In this document: positions 25,414 to 36,916 of the stretch, one piece after another
Position numbering within the stretch: the stretch's first letter is position 1
Layout: every line of letters begins with the position of its first letter
NCBI GenBank assembly: GCA_029960065.1
Contig: JASCOF010000001.1
Span: forward strand, 1,302,001 to 1,366,000
Origin: Flavobacteriaceae bacterium PS02336
Lineage (GTDB): Bacteria > Bacteroidota > Bacteroidia > Flavobacteriales > Flavobacteriaceae
Reading direction: 5' to 3'
DNA: 64,000 bases
The notes under the pieces: generated by a model
Database searches by the model: none
Told to the model about the DNA's origin: nothing
What the model saw: only the letters and a program-made list of their open reading frames with translations
Made by a program: the position numbers and the translations under genes

Positions 25414-27951
25414 TTAGAGTTTTAAACTTCTTAATCGCAATGCATTGACAATAACAGATACAGAACTAAAGCTCATTGCCAGGGCAGCAATCATAGGAGA
25501 AAGTAATATTCCGAAAAACGGATATAAAACTCCAGCTGCAACAGGAACCCCTAATACGTTGTATATAAAAGCAAAGAAGAGATTTTGTTTTATATTGCTC
25601 ATTACAGCATGGCTCAGGTTTTTAGCTTTTACAATTCCTTGCAAATCTCCTTTTACCAATGTAATCTTGGCACTTTCTATTGCAACATCAGTTCCTGTTC
25701 CCATCGCAATTCCGATATCCGATTGTGCCAAAGCCGGCGCATCATTTATACCGTCACCCGCCATAGCAACAATTTTTCCTTCAGCTTGTAATTTCTCGAT
25801 TACTTTTAATTTATCCTCTGGTAAACAGCCTGCTTGAAAAGAAGTCAAATGCAATTCGTCGGCAACAGCCTTGGCAGTATTTATATTATCTCCCGTAAGC
25901 ATGATTACTTCAACTCCTTGACGCATTAATTCTTTTATAGCAGCAGCACTGGTTTCTTTTATGGCATCGGTTATCGTTACAAATCCCACCACGTTTTTAT
26001 CTACAGCGATGTAAGAAACCGTCTTTCCTAATTTTTGCTCGGCAATAATTTTCTCTTCTATGACAGCAGAAACAATTGCCCCTGCTTGCTCCATTAATTT
26101 TTTATTGCCTAATGCCGTCTTCTTACCAATAGCAGTTCCAATCACTCCTTTACCTGCGATGTTTTCAAAATCATTGACTTTTGTCAAAGAGACATTTTTC
26201 GCTTTTGCAAATTTCACTACGGCCTGTGCCAAAGGGTGTTCGCTATATTGATTTAAAGAAGCAATAAATTGTAACAGTTCCTCTTCTGAATACTCGAAAG
26301 CAACAATTTTCTCTACAGAAGGTTTTCCTTCGGTAATTGTCCCCGTTTTATCAGTAATCAGAACATTTACTTTGTTCATATTTTCTAAGGCTTCGGCATT
26401 TTTTATGAGAATTCCCGATTGTGCTCCTTTACCAACCCCTACCATTACAGACATCGGTGTTGCTAAACCCAGTGCACATGGACAAGCAATTATCAATACG
26501 GCAATGGCGTTGATAAATCCGTAAACCATTGCCGGTTCCGGGCCAAATTTTGCCCAAATGAAAAAAGTAAGAACAGAGATAACAACAACAATCGGCACAA
26601 AATATTTGGCGATACTATCTGCTAGTTTCTGTATTGGTGCTCTGGAACGGCTTGCATTATTGACCATTTGTATAATTTGCGAAAGCAAAGTTTCCGAACC
26701 TACTTTTTCGGCAATCATAACAAATGATCTGTTTCCATTGATGGTTCCTGATGATACCGCATCTCCCATTTTTTTATCCACAGGAATTGGTTCGCCGGTA
26801 ATCATCGATTCGTCTATTGTGCTTTCACCATCGGTTATCTTCCCATCCACAGGAATTTTGTCTCCGGGTTTTACCCGTAATAAATCACCTTTTTTGATAT
26901 CATGGATTGAGATTATTTTATCGACTCCTTCAAGAACCAAAGTAGCTTCGGTAGGTGCTAATTTCAATAATTCTTTTATGGCACCACTGGTTTGACTGTG
27001 CGCTCTTGCTTCAAGCAATTGTCCTAGTAATACCAGTGTAAGAATTACCGTTGCCGCTTCAAAATAAAGATGAATTGTTCCGTGTTCCGATTTAAACTCC
27101 TCCGGAAATACATCCGGAAAAAACATTCCAACAATACTAAACAAAAATGCTACCCCAGTACCAATTGCGATAAGGGTAAACATATTTAAATTCCAAGTTA
27201 CAATTGATTTCCATCCGCGAACGAAAAACATCCAACCGGCATAAAACATCACGGGGAGTGAGAAAATCAGCTGAACCCAATTCCATTTTTGAACGTCCAT
27301 TATTTTCAATAATGGATTGTCATGCATCATCTCTATCATAGCAATAAAAAAGATAGGCACCGTAAAGAGTATTGCTATTTTCATTTTTTGCAGCAACTCC
27401 TTATATACTTTGTTCTCCTCTGTATCCGTTGGCTCCATAGGCACTAAGTCCATTCCACAAATTGGGCATGAACCAGGCGCATTGGTAATAACTTCCGAAT
27501 GCATCGGACAGGTATATTGCTGTACTTGAATAGCTGCTGGCTCTTGTATCAAATCCATTCCGCACACAGGACAATCTCCGGCTTTATCATACATTTTATC
27601 ACCTTCACAATGCATTGGGCAATAGTATTTTCCACCGGCATGATTATGAGGTACCGCTATTTTTTTATGATCCTTGTTGTGTTGATGATCATTAGCAGTA
27701 CTACAGCATGATTTCTCAGCTGTTTTTTCGTGGGAATGAGTAGCATGAGTCATTTCAATGGTGTACTTTCCAACGGCAGTTAATGCGGCTTGAAGTTCTT
27801 CGGTGGCAATATGTTTTTCCATCGTAATGGTTGCCATCGGTGGATCTAATGTGACATTTGCCTTTATTCCTTCGACTGCATTTAATGTTTTTTCTACTTT
27901 GGTGCGGCATCCATCGCAAGTCATTCCTGATATTGTATAGGTATGTGTCAT
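25414..27951 (-). CDS. copA: copper-translocating P1B-type ATPase
   Basis: 845 aa. HMA domain with GMTCDGC at residues 8-14, a His/Cys-rich linker (CCSTANDHQHNKDH), then two heavy-metal-binding modules (CPMHCEG...CPVCGMDL and CPMHSEV...CPICGMDL). Eight membrane helices follow, with the CPC metal site (IIACPCALGLATP), the phosphorylation motif DKTGTITEGK, the P/N-domain SEHPLAQAV and GDGINDAPALAQSDIG. It exports Cu(I) to the periplasm. All catalytic residues are present. The metal modules match those on CusB, the oxidase and a DUF3347 protein nearby. Confidence 0.95.
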   Translation of the reverse strand: MTHTYTISGMTCDGCRTKVEKTLNAVEGIKANVTLDPPMATITMEKHIATEELQAALTAVGKYTIEMTHATHSHEKTAEKSCCSTANDHQHNKDHKKIAVPHNHAGGKYYCPMHCEGDKMYDKAGDCPVCGMDLIQEPAAIQVQQYTCPMHSEVITNAPGSCPICGMDLVPMEPTDTEENKVYKELLQKMKIAILFTVPIFFIAMIEMMHDNPLLKIMDVQKWNWVQLIFSLPVMFYAGWMFFVRGWKSIVTWNLNMFTLIAIGTGVAFLFSIVGMFFPDVFPEEFKSEHGTIHLYFEAATVILTLVLLGQLLEARAHSQTSGAIKELLKLAPTEATLVLEGVDKIISIHDIKKGDLLRVKPGDKIPVDGKITDGESTIDESMITGEPIPVDKKMGDAVSSGTINGNRSFVMIAEKVGSETLLSQIIQMVNNASRSRAPIQKLADSIAKYFVPIVVVISVLTFFIWAKFGPEPAMVYGFINAIAVLIIACPCALGLATPMSVMVGVGKGAQSGILIKNAEALENMNKVNVLITDKTGTITEGKPSVEKIVAFEYSEEELLQFIASLNQYSEHPLAQAVVKFAKAKNVSLTKVNDFENIAGKGVIGTAIGKKTALGNKKLMEQAGAIVSAVIEEKIIAEQKLGKTVSYIAVDKNVVGFVTITDAIKETSAAAIKELMRQGVEVIMLTGDNINTAKAVADELHLTSFQAGCLPEDKLKVIEKLQAEGKIVAMAGDGINDAPALAQSDIGIAMGTGTDVAIESAKITLVKGDLQGIVKAKNLSHAVMSNIKQNLFFAFIYNVLGVPVAAGVLYPFFGILLSPMIAALAMSFSSVSVIVNALRLRSLKL

Positions 27952-28129
27952 AAGGTTGTTTTTTTAGATACGATGTGTTATTTGTTTAGTATATAGAAAG
28001 TTAGTGTTTTTTTTTGAAGCTAATATGTATTTTAAACTTGTTTCAAATGGCTTGTTTCTCATCAGCTGTTTCAACCAATTGTTTAACACTAAAAAATAAT
28101 TACAAACCGTCTTCAATCTTAGATTCTGA

Positions 28130-28669
28130 TTATTTAATTGTTTCTTTCACCTCACCACATTTAAGCATTTTTTCTCCAAAGTAAGGGTTACGCACTTCTT
28201 TGGTAGTACTAATCCATACTGCCCCTTTATTATCAAAAGCCATTGGACAATAGTGCACATACAGCTCAGCGTCAGCCATTCCTGCTTTCTTCAGCAAGCC
28301 AACCATTTCATTACTTAGTTGAGAATAAGCTACTCGCTGCTTTTCAATATCCGGAGCTGAAACGATTGCCCCAGCACTTGTAACAAGATTACTGTTGGCG
28401 CTGATTTTTTGCGCTCCCGCCTCAATCGCATTAGCTGCCAGTTTTGCCTCTGCGATATTACCTTGAGTAAGGGCAACTGTTAAATGAGTATACTGGCTGT
28501 AAATTGCGTTTAAAAGATCATCATTTATCTTTACTTCGGATTCCTTAGTAATTGCGACTGACGTTTTCTTATTCTGTGGAATCTCTTTCTTTTTGTTTTC
28601 ATTATTACCACAGGCAATAAGCAACAAGATTGATAATATGGAGATTCCTGATTTGATTAATTCTTTCAT
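28130..28669 (-). CDS. DUF3347 lipoprotein
   Basis: 179 aa. Lipoprotein signal ending LLLIACGNN (Cys20). The DUF3347 helical domain spans LLNAIYSQYTHLTVALTQGN to LSNEMVGLLKKAG. The C-terminal metal-like motif is HYCPMAFDNKGAVWISTTKE with a terminal CGEV. DUF3347 proteins accompany CusA/B systems in Bacteroidota and are thought to bind copper with the conserved C-P-M. It lies 18 bp after the CusB gene end. This is the most divergent of four paralogues in the window. Confidence 0.83.
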   Translation of the reverse strand: MKELIKSGISILSILLLIACGNNENKKKEIPQNKKTSVAITKESEVKINDDLLNAIYSQYTHLTVALTQGNIAEAKLAANAIEAGAQKISANSNLVTSAGAIVSAPDIEKQRVAYSQLSNEMVGLLKKAGMADAELYVHYCPMAFDNKGAVWISTTKEVRNPYFGEKMLKCGEVKETIK

Positions 28670-28687
28670 TATTTGCTTGATTAATTA

Positions 28688-29902
28688 TTACATTTTCATT
28701 CCTGACATTGGGTTTTTGCCTTTTTTTAATATAAATTCACTGTACAAGAGATAGGCGCCAGTTGCAACCACAATATCACCTTTTGTTAAGCCACTGGTAA
28801 TTTCGACTTCATCGAAGGTTTCAGAACCAATAGCCACCATTCTAGGCTGATATTTGCCTTTTTCAATTTCAATCCACACATGTGTACCGCTGCCGTCTCT
28901 TATTACGGCATCTACAGGTATGGTTAATTTCATTTTTTGTTCTGATGAAGGCAGTAAAACAATTGCCTGTTGACCTGCCTGCCATTGCTTGTTTGGATTG
29001 GCAATAGCACCTCGCAGCTGTATGAGCTGTTTGCTTGTCTGCAGGGCAGGATTTATAAAATCTACTGTCATTGTTTGGGGCTGATCTTCATAACCCGAGA
29101 CTATAACTTTTACTTTTTGGCCTATTTTAACTTTACCAGCATCTGCGGGATAGACATCAGCTTCGACCCATAAACGGGTATAATCTTCCAGTTTCATAAT
29201 AGAGCCTCCTTCTGCTACATATTGGCCTTCTGTTATGGAAAGTTCTGCAACTATTCCTGAATCCGGGGCATAATAAACAACATAAGGAGAAGCTTTTTGT
29301 TTTTTTAATAATTCATTAAGCTGTGCTTCAGATTGTCCATATAATAATAGTTTTTGTTTTGCAGCATTTTTTATTTGGGCAAATCGTTTATCCTCAGTAA
29401 AGCTTGCAGCCTGTGCCGTAGCTAGAAGGTACTCCTGCTGCAGGGCTGAAAGCTGCTCTGAATATATTTTGTACAAAGGCTGGCCTTTTCGAACGGGAAC
29501 ACCAGTTTCTTTTACATACAACTCTTCAATCCTTCCTGCCACACGACTTGAAATGTAAATAGTTTGCTCAGGGTCAGTAACCAAACGTCCGTTAAGATGA
29601 GAAGAATTTGAAAATTCATTTTCCCCAGCAGTTATTGTAGTCAGATTAGCTAGTGCCTGCTGGCTGGGTCCCAAGGTTAGAAAGTCCTGTGCGTTGTTTT
29701 TTTCGAAAGGCACTAAATCCATTCCACAGATCGGGCATGAGCCGGGGCCATCTTTTACAATTTGCGGATGCATGGGGCAGGTATAGGTTTGAGCTTTTTC
29801 CTGACTGGTTTTTTTTTCTTCTTTTTGGGCACATGCTGTAAATAGAAGTGGAAAAACCATTGCAATGAGCAAAATAGTACGAATTATTAGTTTATTGTTC
29901 AT
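28688..29902 (-). CDS. cusB: CusB-type RND periplasmic adaptor with HMBD
   Basis: 404 aa. Lipoprotein-like signal (LLIAMVFPLLFTACAQ). Heavy-metal module CPMHPQI...CPICGMDLVPFE at residues ~41-66. Barrel-sandwich/lipoyl halves (ISSRVAGRIEELYVKETGVP; YYAPDSGIVAELSITEGQYV), an alpha-hairpin between them, and a membrane-proximal domain (AVIRDGSGTHVWIEIEKGKY). It links the CusA pump to CusC. It starts 3 bases after the stop of a second adaptor gene, so two adaptors are made from one operon. Confidence 0.9.
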   Translation of the reverse strand: MNNKLIIRTILLIAMVFPLLFTACAQKEEKKTSQEKAQTYTCPMHPQIVKDGPGSCPICGMDLVPFEKNNAQDFLTLGPSQQALANLTTITAGENEFSNSSHLNGRLVTDPEQTIYISSRVAGRIEELYVKETGVPVRKGQPLYKIYSEQLSALQQEYLLATAQAASFTEDKRFAQIKNAAKQKLLLYGQSEAQLNELLKKQKASPYVVYYAPDSGIVAELSITEGQYVAEGGSIMKLEDYTRLWVEADVYPADAGKVKIGQKVKVIVSGYEDQPQTMTVDFINPALQTSKQLIQLRGAIANPNKQWQAGQQAIVLLPSSEQKMKLTIPVDAVIRDGSGTHVWIEIEKGKYQPRMVAIGSETFDEVEITSGLTKGDIVVATGAYLLYSEFILKKGKNPMSGMKM

Positions 29903-29905
29903 GGC

Positions 29906-31246
29906 TTAATTTTTTAATTTATTTTCTGAAGCTGTCTTGATAAAACTCTCACTGTCTATCATATAAGCCGCATTACTGGCGATATTCCAATTATTGATGT
30001 CTTGGTCTATTAGCACCATTCCATCACCATTATTTTTCGTTTTAACTTCTCTGGGAACAAACACGTCCTGCTCTTTTTTGAAAACGATGGATTTATTTCC
30101 TAAATTAAGAACGGCGCTTTGTGGAAGCCACCAGCCTTTACTGACAATAGGAATGGCTGCAGTTACTAATTTTCCGGTCTGAAATTTATTATCCTGCAAA
30201 TAAATTCGGGCTATGGTAAAGTTGCTTCCCTCTTTAAAGACGGGTTGAATGAGTCCGATAGTACCAGTATACACGGTTTGCTTATCTGAGGGTTCATAAA
30301 ACACCAACTTTTGTCCTTTTTTAATCTGGGATGATACCGATGGATCAAAAGCAAACTCAGCGATAAGGTTTTTGTTGGTATATATTGTAAAAAGAGATTG
30401 TCCTGCACCAACATATTGTCCTTCTCTTAGCATAATAGCAGAGGAAGCAGGGGCAGATGCGCTGCTATTTGATGCTGCACTGCTACTTGAACCCATTGCG
30501 CCCATACCATCATCTGACGGTGCGCTTTGAGGCGAAGCCGCAGGAGCTGTTGCAGAAGCATTTGCCGCTCCCGTGTTGTCTAAGATGTACCCGGTGGCAT
30601 TACTGTAAACAGGAATGCGATAGGAGATTTTACCTGTTTTTAATACCTGTTGAATTTGCCCCTGTTGCATACCCAGCAGAGAGAGTCTGTCTTTTGCTTT
30701 TTGAAGCATCGGATTGTTTGGGTCAGATTGATAAATAAATAACAACTCTCTTTGCGCGGCAGCCAGATCAGGGGAATAGATTTCCATGATTAACTGTCCT
30801 TTTTTTACGGGCTGATAATTGTACTTAATCAGCAGACGCTCAATCCTTCCGCTTACCCTGCTGGAGATACTGGTCTGCTCGCGGGTATCGTAGGTAATAA
30901 TTCCCTGTACCTGCATAGAGAATATTTTAGTACCCTCGTCAGGTTTTATGACAGATATGTTTGAAACAACTTGTTCGTTAACTGGTTTTAAAAGGTGTTT
31001 CAGGCTGCTGTCTATAGCTGTTTCCGTTCCAGGAGTGTGTCTTGCAACCAATTCCATCCCGCATATTGGGCAGCTGCCGGGCTTATCCTGAATAACTTCG
31101 GGATGCATTGGACAAGTATATTCCTGATTTGTACTATGCTGATGTGCGGGCTTACTGTTATGCTCTGTTTTCTTGTTACAGGCTGTCAATACTAATATCG
31201 AAACGAATAACAATCCGACTAACTTAGCGATAGAGTTCTTTTTCAT
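29906..31246 (-). CDS. cusB: second RND periplasmic adaptor with HMBD and Ser/Ala-rich insert
   Basis: 446 aa from ATG at 31246. Lipoprotein signal ([18 protein letters not shown]), His-rich patch (NSKPAHQHS), and heavy-metal module CPMHPEV...[12 protein letters not shown]. The adaptor core includes [20 protein letters not shown] and [14 protein letters not shown]. Between the lipoyl halves an unusual low-complexity Ala/Ser/Pro-rich insert occurs at ~236-275. The start overlaps the cusC end by 23 nt. It probably works with the same pump as the adjacent adaptor. Confidence 0.88.
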   Translation of the reverse strand: MKKNSIAKLVGLLFVSILVLTACNKKTEHNSKPAHQHSTNQEYTCPMHPEVIQDKPGSCPICGMELVARHTPGTETAIDSSLKHLLKPVNEQVVSNISVIKPDEGTKIFSMQVQGIITYDTREQTSISSRVSGRIERLLIKYNYQPVKKGQLIMEIYSPDLAAAQRELLFIYQSDPNNPMLQKAKDRLSLLGMQQGQIQQVLKTGKISYRIPVYSNATGYILDNTGAANASATAPAASPQSAPSDDGMGAMGSSSSAASNSSASAPASSAIMLREGQYVGAGQSLFTIYTNKNLIAEFAFDPSVSSQIKKGQKLVFYEPSDKQTVYTGTIGLIQPVFKEGSNFTIARIYLQDNKFQTGKLVTAAIPIVSKGWWLPQSAVLNLGNKSIVFKKEQDVFVPREVKTKNNGDGMVLIDQDINNWNIASNAAYMIDSESFIKTASENKLKN

Positions 31247-32474
31247 AATCGACAATCATTTGATATAGTTTTAATTTTTCATCTAATAAGTTATTCTGCA
31301 GCATATTTAAAGCTTCCCAGGAGTCAATTACTACAGGAATCTGCAGTTTGTTTTCCTGATAGTTCAGAAAGTTTACATCCAGCGATTTTTGCATTGAAGG
31401 GATTATTTTTGTTTCGAGTCCCTGGATTCTTTTTTGCATGGTCAGTATTTCATATTGCATACCATATAACATACCCTGGGTTTCCTGCAGCATGGCGGAT
31501 TTCTCTTTCTCCATTGCCTGTACATTATATTGCATTGCTTTAACATCTGATTTATACATTTTTGATGACCATGGAGCAATAGGAATAGACATCATTGCCA
31601 TTACCGAATAGGCTTTGGGCATCATTTTATCGAAAGAATTCATGTGGTCAAACTGGATTTTAAAAGAGGGATTTTTCTCCGCTTTCATCGCCTGAATACT
31701 GAGCTGCATCGATTCAATTCCCGCATCCATCTTTTTAATATCTCCCCGCACAGCAGCAAGACTTGTGGTGTCGTGCAAAGCAGGGTTGAAGACAGGAATA
31801 ATACTTGTGTCGATTGAAAAATCAGCATTGCCAGGCTGGTTCATCAAGCTGTTGAGCCATGCTCTTGCTTTTGCGATTTCACCTTCCTGCATGCGGATCA
31901 TATTTTTGTTCTCTTCAATCCTTGCGTCAATCTTGTATACATTACCCAATTGCGACTGATTGTAAGGATAGCGTACTTCCTCAATCTTTTTCATGGTCAA
32001 CATTATCTTTTCGTTCTGATCCAAAACTTTCATTCGCTCTTCGGCTACCATCCAGCTGTAGTAGAGCTGTTTGGCCTGCGCTTTATAGTCGTTAAGGGTA
32101 ACGGTCCGCGTAGCGTTCTCAATATTTCCTTGGGACTGGATAAATTTTTTCTTCTTGTTTAGCTTTCCTATATTGGGGATATCTTGTTCAACTCTGAACA
32201 TTAAAGATCCTTTGTCGCGGTCATCCATAACTTCCTGAAAAGGATAGGGTGTCATAAATGTCCCAACACCCACCATTGGTGCCATCCATGCCGTTGCGGC
32301 ATCAGCACTATATTTGTACCCTTCAGCCTTTAGGCTATAGCTTTGCAGGAGCACGTTTTTTTTATCAATCCTGTGAAGGATTGTATCAAGAGACAAGACC
32401 TGTTGGGTCTGGCTCAATAGCTGTAATGGCAGTAAAAGCAATAGTACTGCCAGTATTTTAATGTTTGACATCAT
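31224..32474 (-). CDS. cusC: CusC/TolC-type outer-membrane efflux protein
   Basis: 416 aa from the ATG at 32474, which gives a clean signal peptide ([20 protein letters not shown]); an upstream ATG at 32507 would add cytoplasmic-looking residues. TolC-fold repeats show long coiled-coil stretches ([40 protein letters not shown]). Met content is high. The start overlaps the end of the cusA reading frame by 17 nt. It provides the outer-membrane channel of the copper/silver efflux complex. Confidence 0.86.
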   Translation of the reverse strand: MMSNIKILAVLLLLLPLQLLSQTQQVLSLDTILHRIDKKNVLLQSYSLKAEGYKYSADAATAWMAPMVGVGTFMTPYPFQEVMDDRDKGSLMFRVEQDIPNIGKLNKKKKFIQSQGNIENATRTVTLNDYKAQAKQLYYSWMVAEERMKVLDQNEKIMLTMKKIEEVRYPYNQSQLGNVYKIDARIEENKNMIRMQEGEIAKARAWLNSLMNQPGNADFSIDTSIIPVFNPALHDTTSLAAVRGDIKKMDAGIESMQLSIQAMKAEKNPSFKIQFDHMNSFDKMMPKAYSVMAMMSIPIAPWSSKMYKSDVKAMQYNVQAMEKEKSAMLQETQGMLYGMQYEILTMQKRIQGLETKIIPSMQKSLDVNFLNYQENKLQIPVVIDSWEALNMLQNNLLDEKLKLYQMIVDYEKELYR

Positions 32475-35400
32475 GTACTTCAAGTTTGCCATATTTTCGT
32501 AATTCATATTCTTTAGACATTAGGAAAATAAGCGGGGTTACTAATAAGATATGTACGGCAGAGGTAAATACGCCGCCAATCATAGGCAATACGATTGGTT
32601 TCATTACATCCATTCCGACACCATTGGACCAAAGGACAGGCACTAATCCAAATAATGAGACACAGACGGTCATTAGTTTTGGGCGTAATCTCTTTGCGGC
32701 GCCGTGTACCACATATTCTCTGAGATCGTCTTTAGTAATGGTTTCTCTTGAATTACCTTTGGCCTTGATAAGCTGCTCCATTGCATCATTGAGATAGATA
32801 ACCATCACAATTCCGGTTTCCACGGCAATACCAAACAAGGCTATAAAACCTACAGCTACTGCCACTGATAGATTGACATCCCAGAAAAAAATTATATAGG
32901 CACCTCCAATCAAAGCAAAAGGCACTGTTATAAGACTTAAGAAGGCTTCTCTAAGGGAATTAAAGGCAAAATAGAGGGAGAAGAAAATAATAAGCAATAC
33001 TATCGGTGCAATGATTTTAAGGGTCTTTTCTCCGCTGATCAGGTTCTCATATTGTCCGCTCCATTCTATAAAGTACCCTTCGGGAAGTATATTTTTGGCA
33101 CTTTCTAATTTTTTCATAGCTTCCTGTACGGTTCCCCCCATATCACGATCACGTATGTTGAACATGACTGCCCCGCGAAGGAGTGCATTTTCTGAACTAA
33201 TCATTGGAGGGCCATCTACGAATTTAATATCGGCAACAGAAGATAGGGGCACCTCTCCAAAGGTTGGAGACTGCAGGGGAATGCGTTTAATGCGTTCTAC
33301 GCTATTTCTATAGTCCTGTGCCATACGAACGCTTATTGAAAATCGTCTTCGTCCTTCAACGGTATTGCCGATGGACGCTCCTCCTAAGGCAAATTCCACG
33401 GTTTGGTTTACGTCATCTACAGTGAGTCCATAACGGGCCAGTTCGGAACGATTGACATCAACATCCAGGTATTTGCCACCAGTAATAGGATCCACAAATA
33501 AGTCAGACACTCCAGGGGTTCCCTCTAAAGCCATTTTTACTCTTTCTGATACTCGCGCAATGGTATCGAGATTTTGACCGTAGACTTTAATACCCACGTC
33601 GGTACGAATTCCTGTAGCGAGCATATTGATACGGTTGATGATAGGCTGTGTCCAACCGTTTACCACACCCGGGATCTGCAGTTTGGTATCGAGTTCCTTA
33701 ATAATGTCTTTTTTGTCTATTCCTTTACGCCATTCTGATTTTGGTTTTAGCATGATAATGGTCTCAATCATGCTCATTGGGGAATTATCGGTAGCTGTAT
33801 TAGCCCGTCCGGCTTTGCCTAAAACACTTTCTACTTCGGGAACTGATTTTATTATTTTATCCTGTACCTGCAAGATGCGTTTGATTTCTCCATTGGATAC
33901 ATCAGGCAGGGTAACAGGCATAAATAAAATGCTCTGCTCATCCAGTGGGGGCATGAACTCTGTTCCCAGCCGCATCAATAATGGAATGGAAATCAATAAC
34001 GCCAAAATGTTAACTGTCAGGGTTGTTTTTCTCCATTTTAGGACCCAGCGTATGATAGGCTCATAACCTTTTTCCAAAAAACGATTTACGGGATGTGCAT
34101 CAGTTGGACGGAATTTCCCTTTCATAAAAAAAGAGATCAGTACCGGAGCTAATGTAAGTACCAACAAGGCATCCACAATCAGTATGAAAGTTTTTGTATA
34201 AGCCAAGGGATGGAATAGCTTTCCTTCCTGTCCGGTAAGCATAAATACAGGCAGGAAAGAAGTAATTATAATTATGGTGGCAAAGAATACCCCGCGAGAA
34301 ACCTGCTTGCTGCTTTTCTCAATTACTTTAAGCCTTTCCTCTTCGGATATCCACTGTGTTTTTTTGCGAAATATATTTTTAATTCTTTTCATCAGAGTTT
34401 GTTTCAGTTTTTTGTTCGGATTCCCATTGTGCATACCGTTGTGAGAGATGCTGGTAGGCATTTTCACTCATAATAATACCGTTGTCAACTATTACCCCAA
34501 TGGCAAGTGCGATACCGGTAAGGGACATGATATTGGAGGATATTCCAAAGGCATTTAGAAGTATGAAACTCGCGGCAATTGTAATTGGGATCTGGATTAT
34601 GATACTTAATGCGCTGCGCCAATGGAAAAGAAAAATAATAACGATAAGCGAAACCACAATCATCTCTTCAATTAAGGTGCGCTTAACCGAATCAATAGAC
34701 TCTTTGATCGATGCCCTCGGTCATATACAATATTGAATTTTACCCCTTTAGGAAGCCCTTTTGCGACTTCTTTCATCTTTTCTTTCACATTATCAATAAC
34801 GGCATCGGCGTTTTCACCGTAACGCATCACGACGATGCCTCCAACAGCTTCGCCTGTACCATTATGATCAAAGATTCCCAATCGGGTTTCTCCGCTCATC
34901 TGGACTGTTCCTATATCGCTGACTTTTATAGGGATACCATTCTGGTTTTTCAGTGGAATATCCTCAATTTCTTTTATGGATTTCAGATAACCGGATGTCT
35001 TAATGATATAGCCAATATCACTCATGTCGAATTTTCTTCCGCCGCTTTCGTTATTATTGGCTCGTACGGCGCTTATAACCTCAGGGACAGACAGCTTATA
35101 ATATAGCAGTTTGTTTGGATCAATGGTAACCTGGTATTCTTTTTGAAATCCTCCAAAAGAAGCAATTTCACTTACTCCGGGGACATTTTGCAAAGCAAAT
35201 TTGACATACCAGTCCTGCAGTGCCCTTTGTTCGCCAAGGTCAATGCCGGGAGCGTCCAAAGTATACCAGAGTATATGGCCAACTCCGGTTCCATCGGGTC
35301 CCAATTGCGGTGCAACTCCTTTGGGCAGGGTGCTGCTAATTGTACTGAGCCTTTCCAGTACTCTTGATCTTGCCCAGTATACATCAACATCATCCTCAAA

Positions 35401-35688
35401 AATGACATAGATAAAACTCATTCCAAACATGGAAGCAGCCCTTACATATTTAATTTTAGGCAATCCCTGAAGGTTGGTAACCAAGGGATAGGTGATCTGG
35501 TCTTCAACGAGCTGTGGAGCACGTCCCATCCATTCTGTAAAAACGATTACCTGATTTTCAGATAGATCTGGAATAGCATCAATAGGATTTTTTTGAATAG
35601 AGATAATACCCCAAACAAATATTCCTGCTGATAATAGTAATATGATGAAACGGTTGCGCAGGGACCATTCTATTAATTTGTGTACCAT
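32458..35688 (-). pseudogene. cusA: CusA/CzcA heavy-metal RND pump, two frameshifts
   Basis: The gene spans ~1076 codons but is read in three frames. Segment 1 (35688-34672) is the N-terminus (NPIDAIPDLSENQVIVFTEW ... FNIVYDR). At about 34710 the frame shifts by what looks like one missing base, and residues ASIKESIDSVKRTLIEEM continue in segment 2 (to 34379, IALAIGVIVDNGIIMSENAY). A second shift near 34380-34465 leads into segment 3 (SEEERLKVIEKSSKQVSRGV to the C-terminus). All RND blocks are present. Either a genuine inactive gene or two base-calling errors. All its partners are intact. Confidence 0.85.
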
Positions 35689-35692
35689 AGAT

Positions 35693-36163
35693 TTAATTTA
35701 TTTTTGAAAGACTATCACTTACTTTTTCAATCCAATTGAGTAGCTGTTCTTTCTGAACAGTATTCAGTACTGCATCTTTATGGATCAGCGTATAGGAAGC
35801 CAAAGGCATTTGATTGGCTTTTATCTGCTTGGCAATTCGGTCTAATTTATTTTCCTGTTTTCGTTTCGAATAACTTCCCCATTGGCTGAAATTCAAATTT
35901 TCTTTTCCTTCCTTGATATGTCCTTCCATAAAGGTACGTGCCGGCTGGATGTAGGAGTACCATGGATATTGCGTGTTGCTGCTGTGACAATCGTAACAAG
36001 AAGTCTTAAGAATCGTTTGTATATTTTTGGGAATGGGATAGACTTTTGAAATGTGAATTGGTAAAACCTGCCCGTAATCGGAATTGCGGGCAGGCTGATA
36101 CAATTGCATCAGTAGAAAAATAATTAACCCAATAAAAAGAATCTTTCTGATGAACCGTTTCAT
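35693..36163 (-). CDS. haem-binding-domain protein (CxxCH)
   Basis: 156 aa. N-terminal membrane anchor (ILFIGLIIFLLMQLYQPARN), a haem motif SCYDCHSSNTQYPWYSYIQP near residue 52, and a helical end (KEQLLNWIEKVSDSL). It fits the haem-binding domain family found next to copper efflux genes in Bacteroidota. A periplasmic c-type haem could serve electron transfer or metal redox. The gene ends 5 bp... before cusA start and begins 1 bp after the DUF3347 stop, so it is in the operon. Confidence 0.82.
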   Translation of the reverse strand: MKRFIRKILFIGLIIFLLMQLYQPARNSDYGQVLPIHISKVYPIPKNIQTILKTSCYDCHSSNTQYPWYSYIQPARTFMEGHIKEGKENLNFSQWGSYSKRKQENKLDRIAKQIKANQMPLASYTLIHKDAVLNTVQKEQLLNWIEKVSDSLSKIN

Positions 36164-36164
36164 T

Positions 36165-36677
36165 TTACAATTGTTTTTTCATTGAACCGCAGGTAAGCAT
36201 TTTAGAACCATAGTAAGGGTTTTTTATCTCTTTTGTTTCACTGATCCAGATAGCTCCTTTTCCACCATCATACATAGGGCAAGAATCCTGATATAGTGTT
36301 TTTGCAGCTCCAAAAGTTTTGATCAAATCATTTATGTCTTTACTCAATAGAGCGAAATGCTCTCTTTGATGCTCAATATTACCGCCATTGGCCCCAATAT
36401 GTTCTGCATGCTCTTTGGCATCGTCAGCTATATCAAGATATTCAGCTTTGGATTTTGGATTTATCGATTTTACATTTGTGGTTTTGAAAGCCGAATACAG
36501 TGCCTTGCCAGCTTTAGCGGCCCCGTTGCTGTCATCTTTTGCGAGTGCATTTTTTAACGCTAAATAATCTGCAACAATTTGCTGAGTTGAAAATTTTGCT
36601 TCTGTTTTTTTGCTTTGCGCATTGCCAGAAACCATTACGCATACCATTAATATGGCTGAAAGAATTGTATTTTTCAT
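36165..36677 (-). CDS. DUF3347 protein, tandem copy 1
   Basis: 170 aa with signal peptide (NTILSAILMVCVMVSGNAQ). DUF3347 helical domain: QIVADYLALKNALAKDDSNG, EYLDIADDAKEHAEHIGANG, HFALLSKDINDLI. The C-terminal metal motif is CPMYDGGKGAIWISETKE with final CGSMKKQL. It is nearly identical over its last 100 residues to the next gene (36917-37609), indicating a recent tandem duplication. It lacks the N-terminal heavy-metal module of that copy. Likely periplasmic copper binding. Confidence 0.85.
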   Translation of the reverse strand: MKNTILSAILMVCVMVSGNAQSKKTEAKFSTQQIVADYLALKNALAKDDSNGAAKAGKALYSAFKTTNVKSINPKSKAEYLDIADDAKEHAEHIGANGGNIEHQREHFALLSKDINDLIKTFGAAKTLYQDSCPMYDGGKGAIWISETKEIKNPYYGSKMLTCGSMKKQL

Positions 36678-36916
36678 TTTAATTATATTTTAAATTGTTT
36701 AAAAAATAGGTTGCTATTGATTTTTTTTCTAAATATCTATTGGACTGTCTACACAATAAACACATGGGAAATAAGTGAATATTCAGCAAAGAGTATCGCA
36801 CGGCGTAGTCTAAAAAAATTAGATACATTTCAATAAATTATGAACATCATTAGTCACGAGAAAATTGAGTGGTCATTATGTAAACAGCCCGATAAATTTA
36901 TTAGTACTTAGCTGTA

